64,000 bases of DNA from Paenibacillus sp. FSL H8-0548 (GCF_038630985.1 NZ_CP152049.1:6339501-6403500), one strand, 5' to 3'; shown: positions 27,485-36,436, counted from the stretch's first letter. Notes: generated from the sequence alone by a model not told the origin. Numbers and translations: made by a program.

Positions 27485-28609
27485 TTAGCCTTCCCCTAGC
27501 CCCAGCTTCTCCGCTTCAAGCGCGGCAAGCAGAAACGGCGCTACACCCATGAAGGAATCCGATACGACCTGCTCCCCGATATAATAACCATAGGAGCCGT
27601 CGCGATCTAAGCTAAGTCCTGCTCCATGACAAATAGAATGAAGATGGATATTGTTATCATCCTCTTCTATTAAGTGTGTAATAATGCCATTGAAGCCTTT
27701 GGCTGCGGTCTCGTACAGATCCCTCTCCAGATAACGCAAGCGCAGTCCCTTTGCCATCGCATAGACGAACATGCATGAGCCCGATGCCTCCAAATAATTG
27801 CCTTTACGGAAGCCCTGATCGAGTACTTGAAACCATAGCCCGCTATCTGCTTCCTGCACCCGTCCGAGTGCCCGGCACATTCTCTCGAATAGGCCAACAA
27901 TCGTTCCCCGCTTCGGATGGTCAATTGGAAAGTGCTCCAGACTATCTACAATCGCCATCGCATACCAGCCCATCGCTCTGCTCCAAAAGTGAGGCGAGCA
28001 GCCGGTAACTGCATCTGCCCATACCTGTTCCTTTGATTCATCCCACCCATGATAGAGCAGACCGCTTGCCTTGTCTCGCGTTTTGCTCTCGATCAGCAGC
28101 AGTTGATGAGCAACCTCGTCGAACAACGCCGGCTTGTTGAAGGTTTTCGCATACTGGGCAAGAAACGGCGAGGACATGTACAAGCCGTCCAGCCACATTT
28201 GATAAGGATAAACCTTTTTATGCCAAAAGCCTCCTTCTGACGTTCTTGGCTGACCTAGCAGCTGAGCAGCGAGGAGATGAGCTGCTTTCTCGTAGCGGCT
28301 ATCGCCAGTCATCTCAAGAAGCAGGAACAAATTTTTACCTTGATTGATCTGGTCAAGATTATATTCCTCTAACGAATAGCTCTTAATTGAGCCATCCTCG
28401 TTAACAAATAAGTCCATATGCCTCTTCATAAACGAGATATCGTTTTCATTGCCATAGTGAATACCGACCCGAGACATCGCCATAAGCAGCATTCCCTCTA
28501 CATAAGCCCAGCGTCCCGACGGGAACTCGTGGTAACCGTTTGCGTCTGTCTGCTGAGTAATGGTCTCCGCTATTTTTTGTGACCAAGCCAGCTTTGATTC
28601 CGTTTTCAT
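27485..28609 (-). CDS. GH88/GH105 unsaturated rhamnogalacturonyl/glucuronyl hydrolase
   Basis: 374 residues of the (alpha/alpha)6-barrel YteR/YesR type. The catalytic Asp lies in MWLDGLYMSSPF (Asp about 141), and a second conserved Asp is in YNLDQINQG near 86. Other family marks are HFWSRAMGWYAMA and GNYLEASGSCMFVYA. It hydrates and removes the unsaturated uronic acid that pectate or rhamnogalacturonan lyases leave at the non-reducing end. No signal peptide, so cytoplasmic. AAAGGAGG precedes the ATG. It lies between the LacI gene (27-base gap) and the pectinesterase gene. Confidence 0.92.
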   Translation of the reverse strand: MKTESKLAWSQKIAETITQQTDANGYHEFPSGRWAYVEGMLLMAMSRVGIHYGNENDISFMKRHMDLFVNEDGSIKSYSLEEYNLDQINQGKNLFLLLEMTGDSRYEKAAHLLAAQLLGQPRTSEGGFWHKKVYPYQMWLDGLYMSSPFLAQYAKTFNKPALFDEVAHQLLLIESKTRDKASGLLYHGWDESKEQVWADAVTGCSPHFWSRAMGWYAMAIVDSLEHFPIDHPKRGTIVGLFERMCRALGRVQEADSGLWFQVLDQGFRKGNYLEASGSCMFVYAMAKGLRLRYLERDLYETAAKGFNGIITHLIEEDDNNIHLHSICHGAGLSLDRDGSYGYYIGEQVVSDSFMGVAPFLLAALEAEKLGLGEG

Positions 28610-28635
28610 ATAAGAGCCTCCTTTAGTTCATCCTG

Positions 28636-29610
28636 CTACTTCGATCCCTTGCAGCGCATAACAGAATGACGCGGGTACAGCTGCGGTTGTATAACTACTG
28701 GGTATTCGACATTCTCTTTCTTAATGAGTGCAACAATTAACTCCGCTGCCATCGACGCTAATTCATCAAGCGGCGGACCGATCGTCGTAATAGCCACCTC
28801 TGCATACTGCATATCGGGGGTGTCATCATATCCGATCAATGAAATATCCTGAGGAACGTTGAAGCCCCTCTCCAGCAAGCCGCGCAGCGCGCCTCTGGTT
28901 ACCATATTATTTAGCCCGATAAAGGCGGTCGGAGAGGAATCCCCGAAGGTATAATTGCGTATAGCTAGGTAACCATCCTCCCAGGAGGAGATGGCTGGCA
29001 GTATGGAATCGGCCGAATAAGCTAGTCCAGTCCGCTGGAGAGCCTCTTTAAAGCCGCGAATTTTTATGTCCTGCGAATCGCCGATAAACCCGATCCGTTC
29101 ATGGCCAAATGACTTCAAATGCTCGACGGCTTTGAAGATCCCTTCTTTTCGATCTATTTTGATATATGGAGAATTCGGGCTGTCCTCGGAACCTAGCAGG
29201 AAGCAGGGAATTTGAATATTAGAAAATTCCTTCAAAAACTGCTCTCTATGATCCGGCATATAGTCCCAGAAGATACAACCATCTACCCTTAGCTGACTGA
29301 AAATTTCAAGTCCATCGGTCGGTACGACCAAAATCATTTGATACCCGCGATCCTTTAGCTCCTGATGCAGCTTCTTCGAGATATTAGAGAATAATGGATT
29401 ACTAAGCTCGTCCAATACGAAACCGATAATATTGCTTTTCCCGGAGGATAGCTGTGTCGCCATAATGTTTTTACGGTAGTTGTGCTTCTCGGCAATTGCC
29501 AGCACCTTCTGCCTAGTGGCAGGCTTAATAAGCGGATCTCCGTTTAATGCTTTGGACACCGTGCTGTAGCTTACTCCTGCCAGCTTTGCTAAGTCTTTAA
29601 TCGTAATCAC
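28636..29610 (-). CDS. LacI-family regulator of the pectin-oligosaccharide locus
   Basis: 324 residues. The N-terminal HTH reads ITIKDLAKLAGVSYSTVSKALNGDPLI, with hinge helix MATQLSSGKSNIIGFVLDE. The rest is the periplasmic-binding-like sensor domain. GTG start at 29610 after AAGAGGTG. It probably binds an oligogalacturonide or its breakdown product. Candidate operators (TTTACAACGTTGTAAA and a variant) lie upstream of the importer genes at 33566-33581 and 33688-33703. It is in the same direction as GH105 and pectinesterase and is likely co-transcribed with them. Confidence 0.9.
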   Translation of the reverse strand: MITIKDLAKLAGVSYSTVSKALNGDPLIKPATRQKVLAIAEKHNYRKNIMATQLSSGKSNIIGFVLDELSNPLFSNISKKLHQELKDRGYQMILVVPTDGLEIFSQLRVDGCIFWDYMPDHREQFLKEFSNIQIPCFLLGSEDSPNSPYIKIDRKEGIFKAVEHLKSFGHERIGFIGDSQDIKIRGFKEALQRTGLAYSADSILPAISSWEDGYLAIRNYTFGDSSPTAFIGLNNMVTRGALRGLLERGFNVPQDISLIGYDDTPDMQYAEVAITTIGPPLDELASMAAELIVALIKKENVEYPVVIQPQLYPRHSVMRCKGSK

Positions 29611-29723
29611 GTCTTATTGACACCTCTTTCAACCTGTCGCTCTTTACCTCTCATCATAAACGATTTAGGGCTATGTTTAGTAGTACCGTACTAGCATCAG
29701 AGAGCGAAACTCACTTTAAGATG

Positions 29724-29921
29724 CTATATAAGCTGAACTAAACATTTACGTTTTGGGCGCTGCGCGAGAAGATTATTCTTACAATCGCTGTTGCAGCCAG
29801 ATTCTTTGATTTCCTAAGACATTTAAAGGTAAGAATCCGGCTGCAAAGGCGAACACTTCGTTTCTCCAGAACGATCTTCTCGCTTCGCTTAAACTTCAAT
29901 TTCCAAGTTCAACTTATATAG
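29724..29921. repeat. 198-bp nested-palindrome element (MITE-like or structured RNA)
   Basis: Three nested inverted-repeat pairs fill almost the whole gap between the LacI and binding-protein genes. The outer pair is CTATATAAGCTGAAC (29724-29738) with GTTCAACTTATATAG (29907-29921), one mismatch. The middle pair is GCGCTGCGCGAGAAGAT (29757-29773) with ATCTTCTCGCTTCGC (29874-29888). The inner pair is GCAGCCAGATTCTT (29793-29806) with AAGAATCCGGCTGC (29831-29844), one mismatch. About 85 bases of the right half (read on the minus strand) recur at 38103-38187. No open frame is inside. Terminal inverted repeats with no gene fit a MITE; a large folded RNA is the alternative. Confidence 0.7.
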
Positions 29922-29937
29922 TACCAGCCTAACTATA

Positions 29938-31527
29938 TTATTTAACAGCAGCGATGTACCGGTCGTATTGCGCTTGCTTGCCTTCAAGTACCTCTTCAAT
30001 GCCCATACCCTTCAGGCTGCTTAAGTACGCGTCGAACTTATCCAAGTTTTCTTTGCCTGTAATAAACTTCAAGTTCATCTCATCCACGTAGGTGGTAATG
30101 TCGGCCATGTATTGGTTCTCTATGCTAGCTTCCTCTGGCAGAGCATATACGAATGGAAAAGGAGCTTTAATAAACGGCTCAATTTTTTTGTCCATTTCCG
30201 CATGCCAAGGCGCGACCAGTACATCCGTTGAATCCGTTGACTGCATATTCGGCAGGTTAACCGGACCTATGCCAAGCTTCTGAATAAAATCATTATTTTT
30301 CCCTTGTTCTGTGAACTGCTTCTTGCCGTCAACTACCTCATAGGTTATACCTTCGAGCCCCCAAGTATAGTTGTCCTTAGCCTCATCGCTCACAGCCATG
30401 TCTAAAAATTTAAATGCCGCATCTGGATTTTTGCTGTTTTTGGATATGCCGAAAATTCCGCTGACCGGCGTTCTACCTACATAGAACTGATCGCCGCCCG
30501 GCCCCTTCAGAGGCAGAATCCCTTTAATGATCGGCGTGCTTGGGTCATAATCGGCAAACAACGGACTGTAAACCATAGACGTGTACCAGCTAAAGTTGAA
30601 GGTCGCCCCTGCTGTATTTTGCGAAAATCTGGCAGTGACCTGATCTCCCGTTGTACTCGCAAAATCCATGCTAAGCAAACCTTCCTTATATAATCCGTTC
30701 AAATAAGTCAAATAGTCTTTGTACACGGGCTCATAATAGCCGAAATGAACCTTATTGCTGTCATCGGTATAAAACTGATTCGATAAGTCCATGCCAAATA
30801 CAGGGCCGAACGCCATCGGTATAAATTTCGGATCGGATGTAAAAGGAACCTCATCCTGCTCACCGTTCTGGTTCGGATCATCATTTTTGAATTTCCGAAG
30901 CATTTCAGTGAATTCGTCCAGCGTCGTCGGCTCTTTCAAGCCTAAAGCATCCAGCCATCTCATATTGACCATAAATAGCGGCATATAGTTTTTAGTCAGC
31001 ACCTGCTGAGGGACGTAATACATTTTTCCGTCTGGTGTCGTAAGGCTCGCTTTTATATCCGGCGATTTCTCATAGATGCTTTTCAAATTAACTGCGTATT
31101 TTTCATACAGCTCATTAATGGGAATGACCAATCCGCTCTTGATATATTTCATTAGCTGGTCCTGATCCGGCATATACACGATATCTGGAAGGTCGATGCC
31201 CGCAGCTAGTCTCGGACTTACGGCATCCGCATAGTTTTGAGGCGGAATCAGCTCCCAATTGACCTCAATCCCTGCACGCTTAACGATTTCATTCACAATA
31301 TCTGCTTTCGCAAGATCAACGTTCGTCGACCATGCATTCGTACCCAGTATCGACAACGTAACAGGCTTATCCGTTATCGGTCCCGCTCCCGTGTAAGTGA
31401 AGCTTGTTTCGTTCTCCGCGTTCGTTGCCTTGTCTACATTGCCTCCCGAATTGCTGCAGCCTGCGACAAGTGCTGCCAATGTGCCGACAACGATTAATGA
31501 TTTGACCCCTTTTAACCTATTGGACAT
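29938..31527 (-). CDS. Sugar ABC transporter substrate-binding lipoprotein (pectin locus)
   Basis: 529 residues from the ATG at 31527, which follows GAGGAGGG by eight bases. The signal GVKSLIVVGTLAALVAGC gives lipobox LVAGC. The mature protein is a large LplA-type solute-binding protein (TLSILGTNAWSTNVD, YYVPQQVLTKNYMPLFMVNMRWL, ending DRYIAAVK). It differs clearly from the pair at 2.9-8.6 kb. As the third gene of an LplB-YtcP-SBP operon next to GH105 and pectinesterase, it likely binds unsaturated galacturonate or rhamnogalacturonan oligosaccharides at the cell surface. Confidence 0.9.
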   Translation of the reverse strand: MSNRLKGVKSLIVVGTLAALVAGCSNSGGNVDKATNAENETSFTYTGAGPITDKPVTLSILGTNAWSTNVDLAKADIVNEIVKRAGIEVNWELIPPQNYADAVSPRLAAGIDLPDIVYMPDQDQLMKYIKSGLVIPINELYEKYAVNLKSIYEKSPDIKASLTTPDGKMYYVPQQVLTKNYMPLFMVNMRWLDALGLKEPTTLDEFTEMLRKFKNDDPNQNGEQDEVPFTSDPKFIPMAFGPVFGMDLSNQFYTDDSNKVHFGYYEPVYKDYLTYLNGLYKEGLLSMDFASTTGDQVTARFSQNTAGATFNFSWYTSMVYSPLFADYDPSTPIIKGILPLKGPGGDQFYVGRTPVSGIFGISKNSKNPDAAFKFLDMAVSDEAKDNYTWGLEGITYEVVDGKKQFTEQGKNNDFIQKLGIGPVNLPNMQSTDSTDVLVAPWHAEMDKKIEPFIKAPFPFVYALPEEASIENQYMADITTYVDEMNLKFITGKENLDKFDAYLSSLKGMGIEEVLEGKQAQYDRYIAAVK

Positions 31528-31663
31528 TAGACTTTCCCTCCTCATGAAATGAGCATAGCCGTGATGCAGTTTCCCCCTGATGCAACAGCGAAATGATCGA
31601 TATGAATGGTTACTTACTGCGAATCACCCCCTTTATAGCCAAGCTTCAGCTCCCGAATACGAC

Positions 31664-32545
31664 TTATCCCTTCACAGCCCCAAGTGTGATTCCTTTGACA
31701 AAATAACGCTGTATAAACGGATAAATTGTTATTATCGGTATAATACTGACCACGATAGATACATATCTAACCTGCAGCGTCGAGACAGCAAGCGCACTCG
31801 TAGCTGTTCCTCCGCCCATCTTCTGCATGATCTCCGGTGAGGCCATAATCAGAACCCGCCTTAGAAAAATTTGCAGCGGCTGCAAATCCTGCTTGCCTAA
31901 ATAGAGCAGCGCGGAGAAAAAGTTGTTCCAGTGAAATACGGCGTAATACAGCGTAAGCACCGCAAGCGTTGGCTTCACAATGGGCACGGCGATGCGAAAC
32001 AGCATCGTCAGATCGTTCGCGCCATCGATACTCGCACTCTCAAATATTTCATTCGGAATACCCTCGAAGGCCGAGCGACAGATCATCACATTGAATGTAA
32101 TAACGAGTACAGGAAGCACCATTACCCATCTAGAGTTGTAAAGTCCAAGCGTTGTAATAAGCATATAGACCGGAATGAGTCCCCCTGAGAAATACATGGT
32201 GAAAGCAATGAAAAAATTTAATTTTCTCCTTAGAAAAAACTTAGCGCGTGACAGCGGAAATGCGGCTAGACAGGTAGCGAAAATGTTGAGTATCGTTCCG
32301 ACTACGGTGTACCAGATCGTATTGTAGTAAGAGGTCCATATCTCCGGATACTGCAGCACCATTTTGTAACCTTCTAAAGTAAAATCTACTGGCAGCAGCG
32401 TCACCAGCTGCTTGTCGATCGCGCTGACCGAGCTAAGAGAAATACTGATGACATAGACAAACGGATATAGGGTCACGACAACCGCCAAGATCGTGATGAA
32501 ATAGACCAGTCCGTAATACGTCCGATCGGTCATTGATTTTCTCAT
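31664..32545 (-). CDS. Sugar ABC transporter permease (YtcP-type, pectin locus)
   Basis: 293 residues with six membrane helices and the EAA loop IFESASIDGANDLTMLFRIAVPIVKP. It ends in YFVKGITLGAVKG. ATG at 32545 follows AAGGAGCC. Partner of the LplB-type permease 37 bases upstream; the binding-protein gene follows 136 bases downstream. Needs an ATPase from elsewhere. Confidence 0.92.
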   Translation of the reverse strand: MRKSMTDRTYYGLVYFITILAVVVTLYPFVYVISISLSSVSAIDKQLVTLLPVDFTLEGYKMVLQYPEIWTSYYNTIWYTVVGTILNIFATCLAAFPLSRAKFFLRRKLNFFIAFTMYFSGGLIPVYMLITTLGLYNSRWVMVLPVLVITFNVMICRSAFEGIPNEIFESASIDGANDLTMLFRIAVPIVKPTLAVLTLYYAVFHWNNFFSALLYLGKQDLQPLQIFLRRVLIMASPEIMQKMGGGTATSALAVSTLQVRYVSIVVSIIPIITIYPFIQRYFVKGITLGAVKG

Positions 32546-32582
32546 GATTAGGCTCCTTAACATTTAATGGAGTAAGTAGGCG

Positions 32583-33512
32583 TTACCAAAGCGACATATT
32601 CGTTGCCCGACGGGACAACCAGTTCGCAGAAAAGACGAGCACGAAAGTAATAATGGAATTAAATAAGCCGATGGCTGTGGCGAACCCAAAGTTCTGCCCT
32701 TCGATCCCCATTCGGTATACATAAGTAGACAAAACATCTGCCGTTTCATAGGTAGCTCCGTTATATAGCAGATAAACCTTCTCGAATCCGACGCTCATCA
32801 CACCGCCAAGCGATAATAGAAGCAAAATGACAATCGTAGGCTTTATGCTCGGAAGCGTAAGATGCCAAAGCTCTTGAAATTTGTTAACACCGTCTATTTT
32901 CCCTGAATCGTACAACTCCGGGTCAATGCTCATGATAGCGGCGATATAAATGATGGAGCTGAATCCGAAGCTTTGCCAGATGTCTGAACCTGTAAAGATC
33001 GCCCTAAACCATCCGGGCTCCATCATAAAATTGATTTTGTCCATGCCAAGCTTTGTGATTAGTGTGTTGATAATGCCATCTGTAGGTGAGAGGAAGTTAA
33101 TGATCATACCGGCAATGACGACCGTAGATATAAAATGCGGGAGATAGGTGATCGTCTGTGCGAATCGCTTGAAAGTGCGATTTTTTATTTCAACGACGCA
33201 AATGGCGAACAAAATCGGAATAGAAAAACCAAACAACAGCGGGTAAAATGCGAGCAGAAACGTATTGCGCAGCAGTCTCCAAAAATATTTTGACTCCGCG
33301 AACTGGATAAACCATCTGAACCCCACCCAATCGCTGCCGAAAATCCCTTTTCCGGGAATATAGTCTTGGAAGGCAATTAGAATTCCGGGCATAGGCAGGT
33401 ACATAAAAATAAAATAATACAAAAAGATGGGTAGAAACATGATCAGCAGATACTTATCCCTTCTGATCAGCATTAGCAAATTCGAGAATTTACTCTTCAC
33501 GAATGCACACAT
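32583..33512 (-). CDS. Sugar ABC transporter permease (LplB-type, pectin locus)
   Basis: 309 residues with six membrane helices, entry MFLPIFLYYFIFMYLPMPG, EAA loop YDSGKIDGVNKFQELWHLTLP and end RATNMSLW. ATG at 33512 sits close to GGAGAAGG; the start at 33548 has no ribosome site. It is the first gene of the importer operon, with LacI-type operators in the 200 bases upstream. Confidence 0.9.
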   Translation of the reverse strand: MCAFVKSKFSNLLMLIRRDKYLLIMFLPIFLYYFIFMYLPMPGILIAFQDYIPGKGIFGSDWVGFRWFIQFAESKYFWRLLRNTFLLAFYPLLFGFSIPILFAICVVEIKNRTFKRFAQTITYLPHFISTVVIAGMIINFLSPTDGIINTLITKLGMDKINFMMEPGWFRAIFTGSDIWQSFGFSSIIYIAAIMSIDPELYDSGKIDGVNKFQELWHLTLPSIKPTIVILLLLSLGGVMSVGFEKVYLLYNGATYETADVLSTYVYRMGIEGQNFGFATAIGLFNSIITFVLVFSANWLSRRATNMSLW

Positions 33513-33565
33513 CCTTCTCCAATAAACTGGGCTGAAAGCTTTAAACAAACCGTTCTAAAATCAAA

Positions 33566-33592
33566 TTTACAACGTTTGAAAAATTGATTATA
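33566..33592 (-). promoter_or_regulatory. Promoter -10 box and LacI-type operator of the pectin importer operon
   Basis: On the minus strand TATAAT (33587-33592) is followed after five bases by an imperfect operator, TTTACAACGTTTGAAA on the plus strand (33566-33581). A repressor bound there would block transcription just after its start. No good -35 box is seen. Confidence 0.55.
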
Positions 33593-33687
33593 CTTTAGTT
33601 CTTATACAAAATATTTTTCTCATCAGAAATGAGATATTCCTCATTAATTAAGGATTACACTTATTATCTATCACTCTCCTTATTATT

Positions 33688-33703
33688 TTTACAACGTTGT
33701 AAA
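33688..33703. promoter_or_regulatory. LacI-type operator TTTACAACGTTGTAAA
   Basis: Perfect 16-bp palindrome centred on CG, as expected for LacI-family regulators. It lies about 185 bases upstream of the LplB-type permease gene and 107 bases from the related site at 33566. Two sites allow looping by a tetramer. The likely regulator is encoded at 28636-29610. Confidence 0.6.
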
Positions 33704-33812
33704 TTTTGCATTTATGTATGCGCTTCCACTAATTAATTTACATGTTAGCAGATTTGGAAAAAGAATGCAATCAGGAAATTTAGAGACTGATGCTATGCGA
33801 TCAAGCTTTTAA

Positions 33813-33956
33813 ATATGCTGGGGAAGTTTTTTCGGAAATGAATATGAGTATGCCTTATTTTCCCTTCGCTATTTAGGCTACGTAGAGGCTGAAACCGCCC
33901 TCTTCACGGATACGGGTGCGCAATTGCTAAAGGTGCTTGCTATTGATGCCGCATAG
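33813..33956 (+). other. Possible gene remnant in the 870-base gap 33513-34381
   Basis: A 47-codon open stretch with no start codon (contains EYEYALFSLRYLGYVEAE and ends LLKVLAIDAA) reads like protein rather than random sequence, but I do not recognise it. The stretch between it and the terminator at 34036 shows nothing else. Confidence 0.25.
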
Positions 33957-34035
33957 GCATTCAAGCTCGACAAGTAACAAGAGCACTCGCTCTCTCTTTA
34001 ATCGGCTCCATTTGCTTTGTTACAACTAACCCCGC

Positions 34036-34078
34036 CCCGTTGCTATCCTGCACTGTTGCAGGATAGCAGCGGGTTTTT
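34036..34078 (+). terminator. Strong terminator-like hairpin made of TGCAGGATAGC arms
   Basis: Perfect 17-bp arms (34036-34052 and 34057-34073; core GCTATCCTGCA) with a four-base loop, followed by TTTTT. No complete plus-strand gene precedes it. The arms resemble the TGTGCAGGATA repeat units just to its right, so the hairpin may be part of that repeat family. Confidence 0.65.
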
Positions 34079-34091
34079 CATGCCACCGCTT

Positions 34092-34258
34092 GTCTATGTT
34101 GCACCCCTGCATTATAGACAGCCTTGCAGGTGCCACACGGGCTGAATTTGAGCCATTTTAATGCAAATGTGCAGGATAAGCAGCTCGGCGAGGCTAAAAA
34201 GAGCGAAGTTAATGCTAATGTGCAGGATAGCCTGCGTGCGGCGTAAATGGGAATTCGT
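34092..34258. repeat. Degenerate intergenic repeat block (second copy of the 2.2-kb family)
   Basis: TCTATGTTGCACCCCTGCATTA near 34094 resembles ATCTATGTTGTATCATTGCATTA near 2221. TTAATGCAAATGTGCAGGATA near 34157 and TTAATGCTAATGTGCAGGATA near 34211 are direct repeats 54 bases apart, and the reverse complement of a third (TTAGTGTAAATGTGCAGGATA) lies near 2173. No convincing coding frame is seen across 34079-34381. Confidence 0.55.
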
Positions 34259-34381
34259 GCTCTGAGCAAATACATCTCCCGCAGCTTCGATGCTCTTCCA
34301 ACTGCATCCCTTACGGCAAAAAGGCCCATCTAATCAAAATCGATTAGATCGGCCACAGCCCTAATTATGCTGCTTTGTCCT

Positions 34382-35938
34382 CTAAAATACTTTCGTGGTC
34401 CAGGATTCGCAGTTCCACGTTTCTGTAACGACATCGCGGTAAAATTCCGGTTCGTGGGAAATGAGCAGAATGCTGCCTTTATAGGCCTGCAGGGCGCGCT
34501 TAAGCTCGTCCTTCGCATCCACGTCCAAGTGGTTGGTCGGCTCATCCAGCACGAGTAGATTTGTTTCATTATTGATCAGCTTGCAAAGACGGACCTTCGC
34601 TTTCTCGCCACCGCTAAGCACGGCAACCTTGCTCTCAATATGTTTGGTCGTAAGTCCGCATTTAGCCAGAGCTGCACGCACCTCAAATTGCGAATAGGAA
34701 GGAAACTCTTTCCATACATCCTCGATACAAGTATTGTAATTCGTTTCCTTCATTTCCTGCTGGAAATAACCTACTTGCTGGTGCTCGCCACGCTGCACTG
34801 TACCTGAAATCGCTGGAATCTCTCCCAAAATACTGCGCAGCAGCGTCGTTTTACCGATGCCATTGGCGCCTACAAGTGCGATTTTCTGACCGCGCTCCAT
34901 ACGCAGATCAAGCGGACGGGACAATGGGCTGTCATAACCGATGACAAGCTCCTTCGTCTCAAAGATGAGCTTGCCGGAGGTTCTGCCGTCCTTAAAGTTA
35001 AATTGCGGCTTAGGCTTCTCCTTCGCAATCTCAATGACATCCATCTTATCGAGCTTCTTCTGGCGAGACATCGCCATGTTGCGTGTAGCAACACTCGCTT
35101 TGTTGCGGGCTACAAAATCCTTGAGCTCAGCCATTTCCTGCTGCTGGCGCTTGTAGGCCGATTCCAATTGCTGCTTTTTCATTTCGTGAACCTGTTGGAA
35201 ATAGTCATAATCGCCGACATAGCGGTTAAGCTCTTGGTTTTCCATATGATAAATCAGGTTAATGACGCTGTTGAGGAATGGGATGTCATGCGAAATAAGA
35301 ATAAACGCATTCTCATACTCCTGCAGGTAACGCCTCAACCATTCAATATGCTGCTCATCGAGATAGTTCGTAGGCTCATCCAGGAGCAAAATATCCGGCT
35401 TCTCAAGCAATAGTTTCGCAAGCAGTACCTTCGTCCGCTGTCCCCCGCTTAAATCATTAACGTCCTTATCCAAACCAATATCAGTTAGCCCAAGGCCCCT
35501 TGCCGTTTCATCGATCTTCGCATCAATCAAATAAAAATCCTGATTGGTCAGCGTATCCTGAATCGTTCCAACTTCCTCAAGCAGCTGCTCGAGCTCCTCA
35601 GGGGATACCTCTCCCATTTTCAGATACATATCATTCATCGATTGCTCCATGTCGAACAAATACTGAAAGGCACCCTTCAATACATCGCGCATGGTTAACC
35701 CTTTGCTAAGCACGGCATGCTGATCGAGATAGCCTACGCGCATGCGCTTCGACCATTCAACCTTGCCGTCATCGGGCTGGAGCTTGCCTGTAATGATATT
35801 CATAAAAGTGGACTTGCCTTCGCCGTTAGCGCCGATCAGCCCAATATGCTCGCCTTTCAGCAAGCGAAAAGATACGTCGTTGAAAATCGCGCGATCTCCA
35901 AAGCCGTGACTTAGTCGTTCTACATTTAATATGCTCAT
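34382..35938 (-). CDS. ABC-F family ATPase (YkpA/YbiT-like)
   Basis: 518 residues, soluble, two ATP-binding domains. First: Walker A GANGEGKST near 36, signature LSGGQRTK near 157, Walker B LLLDEPTNYLD. Second: GANGIGKTT near 350, LSGGEKAKV near 435, LVLDEPTNHLD. Between them is a charged coiled linker (QQVHEMKKQQLESAYKRQQQEMAELKDF). ABC-F proteins act on ribosomes rather than in membranes; the YkpA/YbiT branch is thought to rescue or regulate translation, while others give antibiotic resistance. ATG at 35938 follows AAAGGTG. Monocistronic, unrelated to the sugar genes. Confidence 0.92.
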   Translation of the reverse strand: MSILNVERLSHGFGDRAIFNDVSFRLLKGEHIGLIGANGEGKSTFMNIITGKLQPDDGKVEWSKRMRVGYLDQHAVLSKGLTMRDVLKGAFQYLFDMEQSMNDMYLKMGEVSPEELEQLLEEVGTIQDTLTNQDFYLIDAKIDETARGLGLTDIGLDKDVNDLSGGQRTKVLLAKLLLEKPDILLLDEPTNYLDEQHIEWLRRYLQEYENAFILISHDIPFLNSVINLIYHMENQELNRYVGDYDYFQQVHEMKKQQLESAYKRQQQEMAELKDFVARNKASVATRNMAMSRQKKLDKMDVIEIAKEKPKPQFNFKDGRTSGKLIFETKELVIGYDSPLSRPLDLRMERGQKIALVGANGIGKTTLLRSILGEIPAISGTVQRGEHQQVGYFQQEMKETNYNTCIEDVWKEFPSYSQFEVRAALAKCGLTTKHIESKVAVLSGGEKAKVRLCKLINNETNLLVLDEPTNHLDVDAKDELKRALQAYKGSILLISHEPEFYRDVVTETWNCESWTTKVF

Positions 35939-36030
35939 GAATGACACCTTTTCTTTTGTAATTTTCTCGTTTTATTATAAACGTTAAAGGGGCTCCAACT
36001 CAATGCAGGATTATCGCCGATACATAAATA

Positions 36031-36069
36031 AAAACAAGGAGAAGCCTAAATTAGGCCTCTCCTTGTTTT
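36031..36069. terminator. Bidirectional terminator after the DUF805 gene
   Basis: Arms 36031-36049 and 36051-36069 pair over 19 bases with one mismatch (core CAAGGAGAAGCCTAA), with A and T runs on both sides. It lies 11 bases past the DUF805 stop on the minus strand. Confidence 0.8.
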
Positions 36070-36079
36070 TATTCTGTTC

Positions 36080-36436
36080 TTAAACCTTCTCGCCAAACAC
36101 TTTTGGATTCTGTCCATATTGATTGTTATCTTGGCTGTCTTGGCAATAAAAGACAATCAGAATGATAGCACCAATCAGTGGAATAAGAGCAATTAACAGC
36201 CACAAGCCACTTCTTCCCGTATCATGCAGTCTGCGAACTGCAACAGCTAACGACGGTAAAAGAACAAATAAAGAATAGATCGATGTTAAAAATGGATCAA
36301 TACCGATGATTGATTGCAGTATACCAAGTACAACTGCTGCAATGAAATTAAAGAGAACAAACATCCAATATTCTGTGCGCCGCGCTCTCCCTGAGAAACC
36401 TACATAATTTTTTAACACCTTTAAATACCATTCCAT
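36080..36436 (-). CDS. DUF805 membrane protein
   Basis: 118 residues. The start MEWYLKVLKNYVGFSGRARRTEYWMFVLFN is the DUF805 signature (F-x-G-R-x-x-R-x-E-Y/F-W). Four membrane helices follow, with the RRLHDTGRSGLW loop near residue 68 that is diagnostic for the family. It ends in a short hydrophilic tail with QDSQDNNQYG. Function is unknown; family members are inner-membrane proteins often of phage or stress origin. Monocistronic. Confidence 0.9.
   Translation of the reverse strand: MEWYLKVLKNYVGFSGRARRTEYWMFVLFNFIAAVVLGILQSIIGIDPFLTSIYSLFVLLPSLAVAVRRLHDTGRSGLWLLIALIPLIGAIILIVFYCQDSQDNNQYGQNPKVFGEKV

Noticed and set aside
33813..33956. 47-codon open stretch as a true gene
   Set aside because: No start codon or ribosome site; recorded only as a possible remnant.
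34078..34329. 83-codon minus-strand open frame
   Set aside because: It lies in the repeat block, has no ribosome site or recognisable motif, and its composition follows the repeats.
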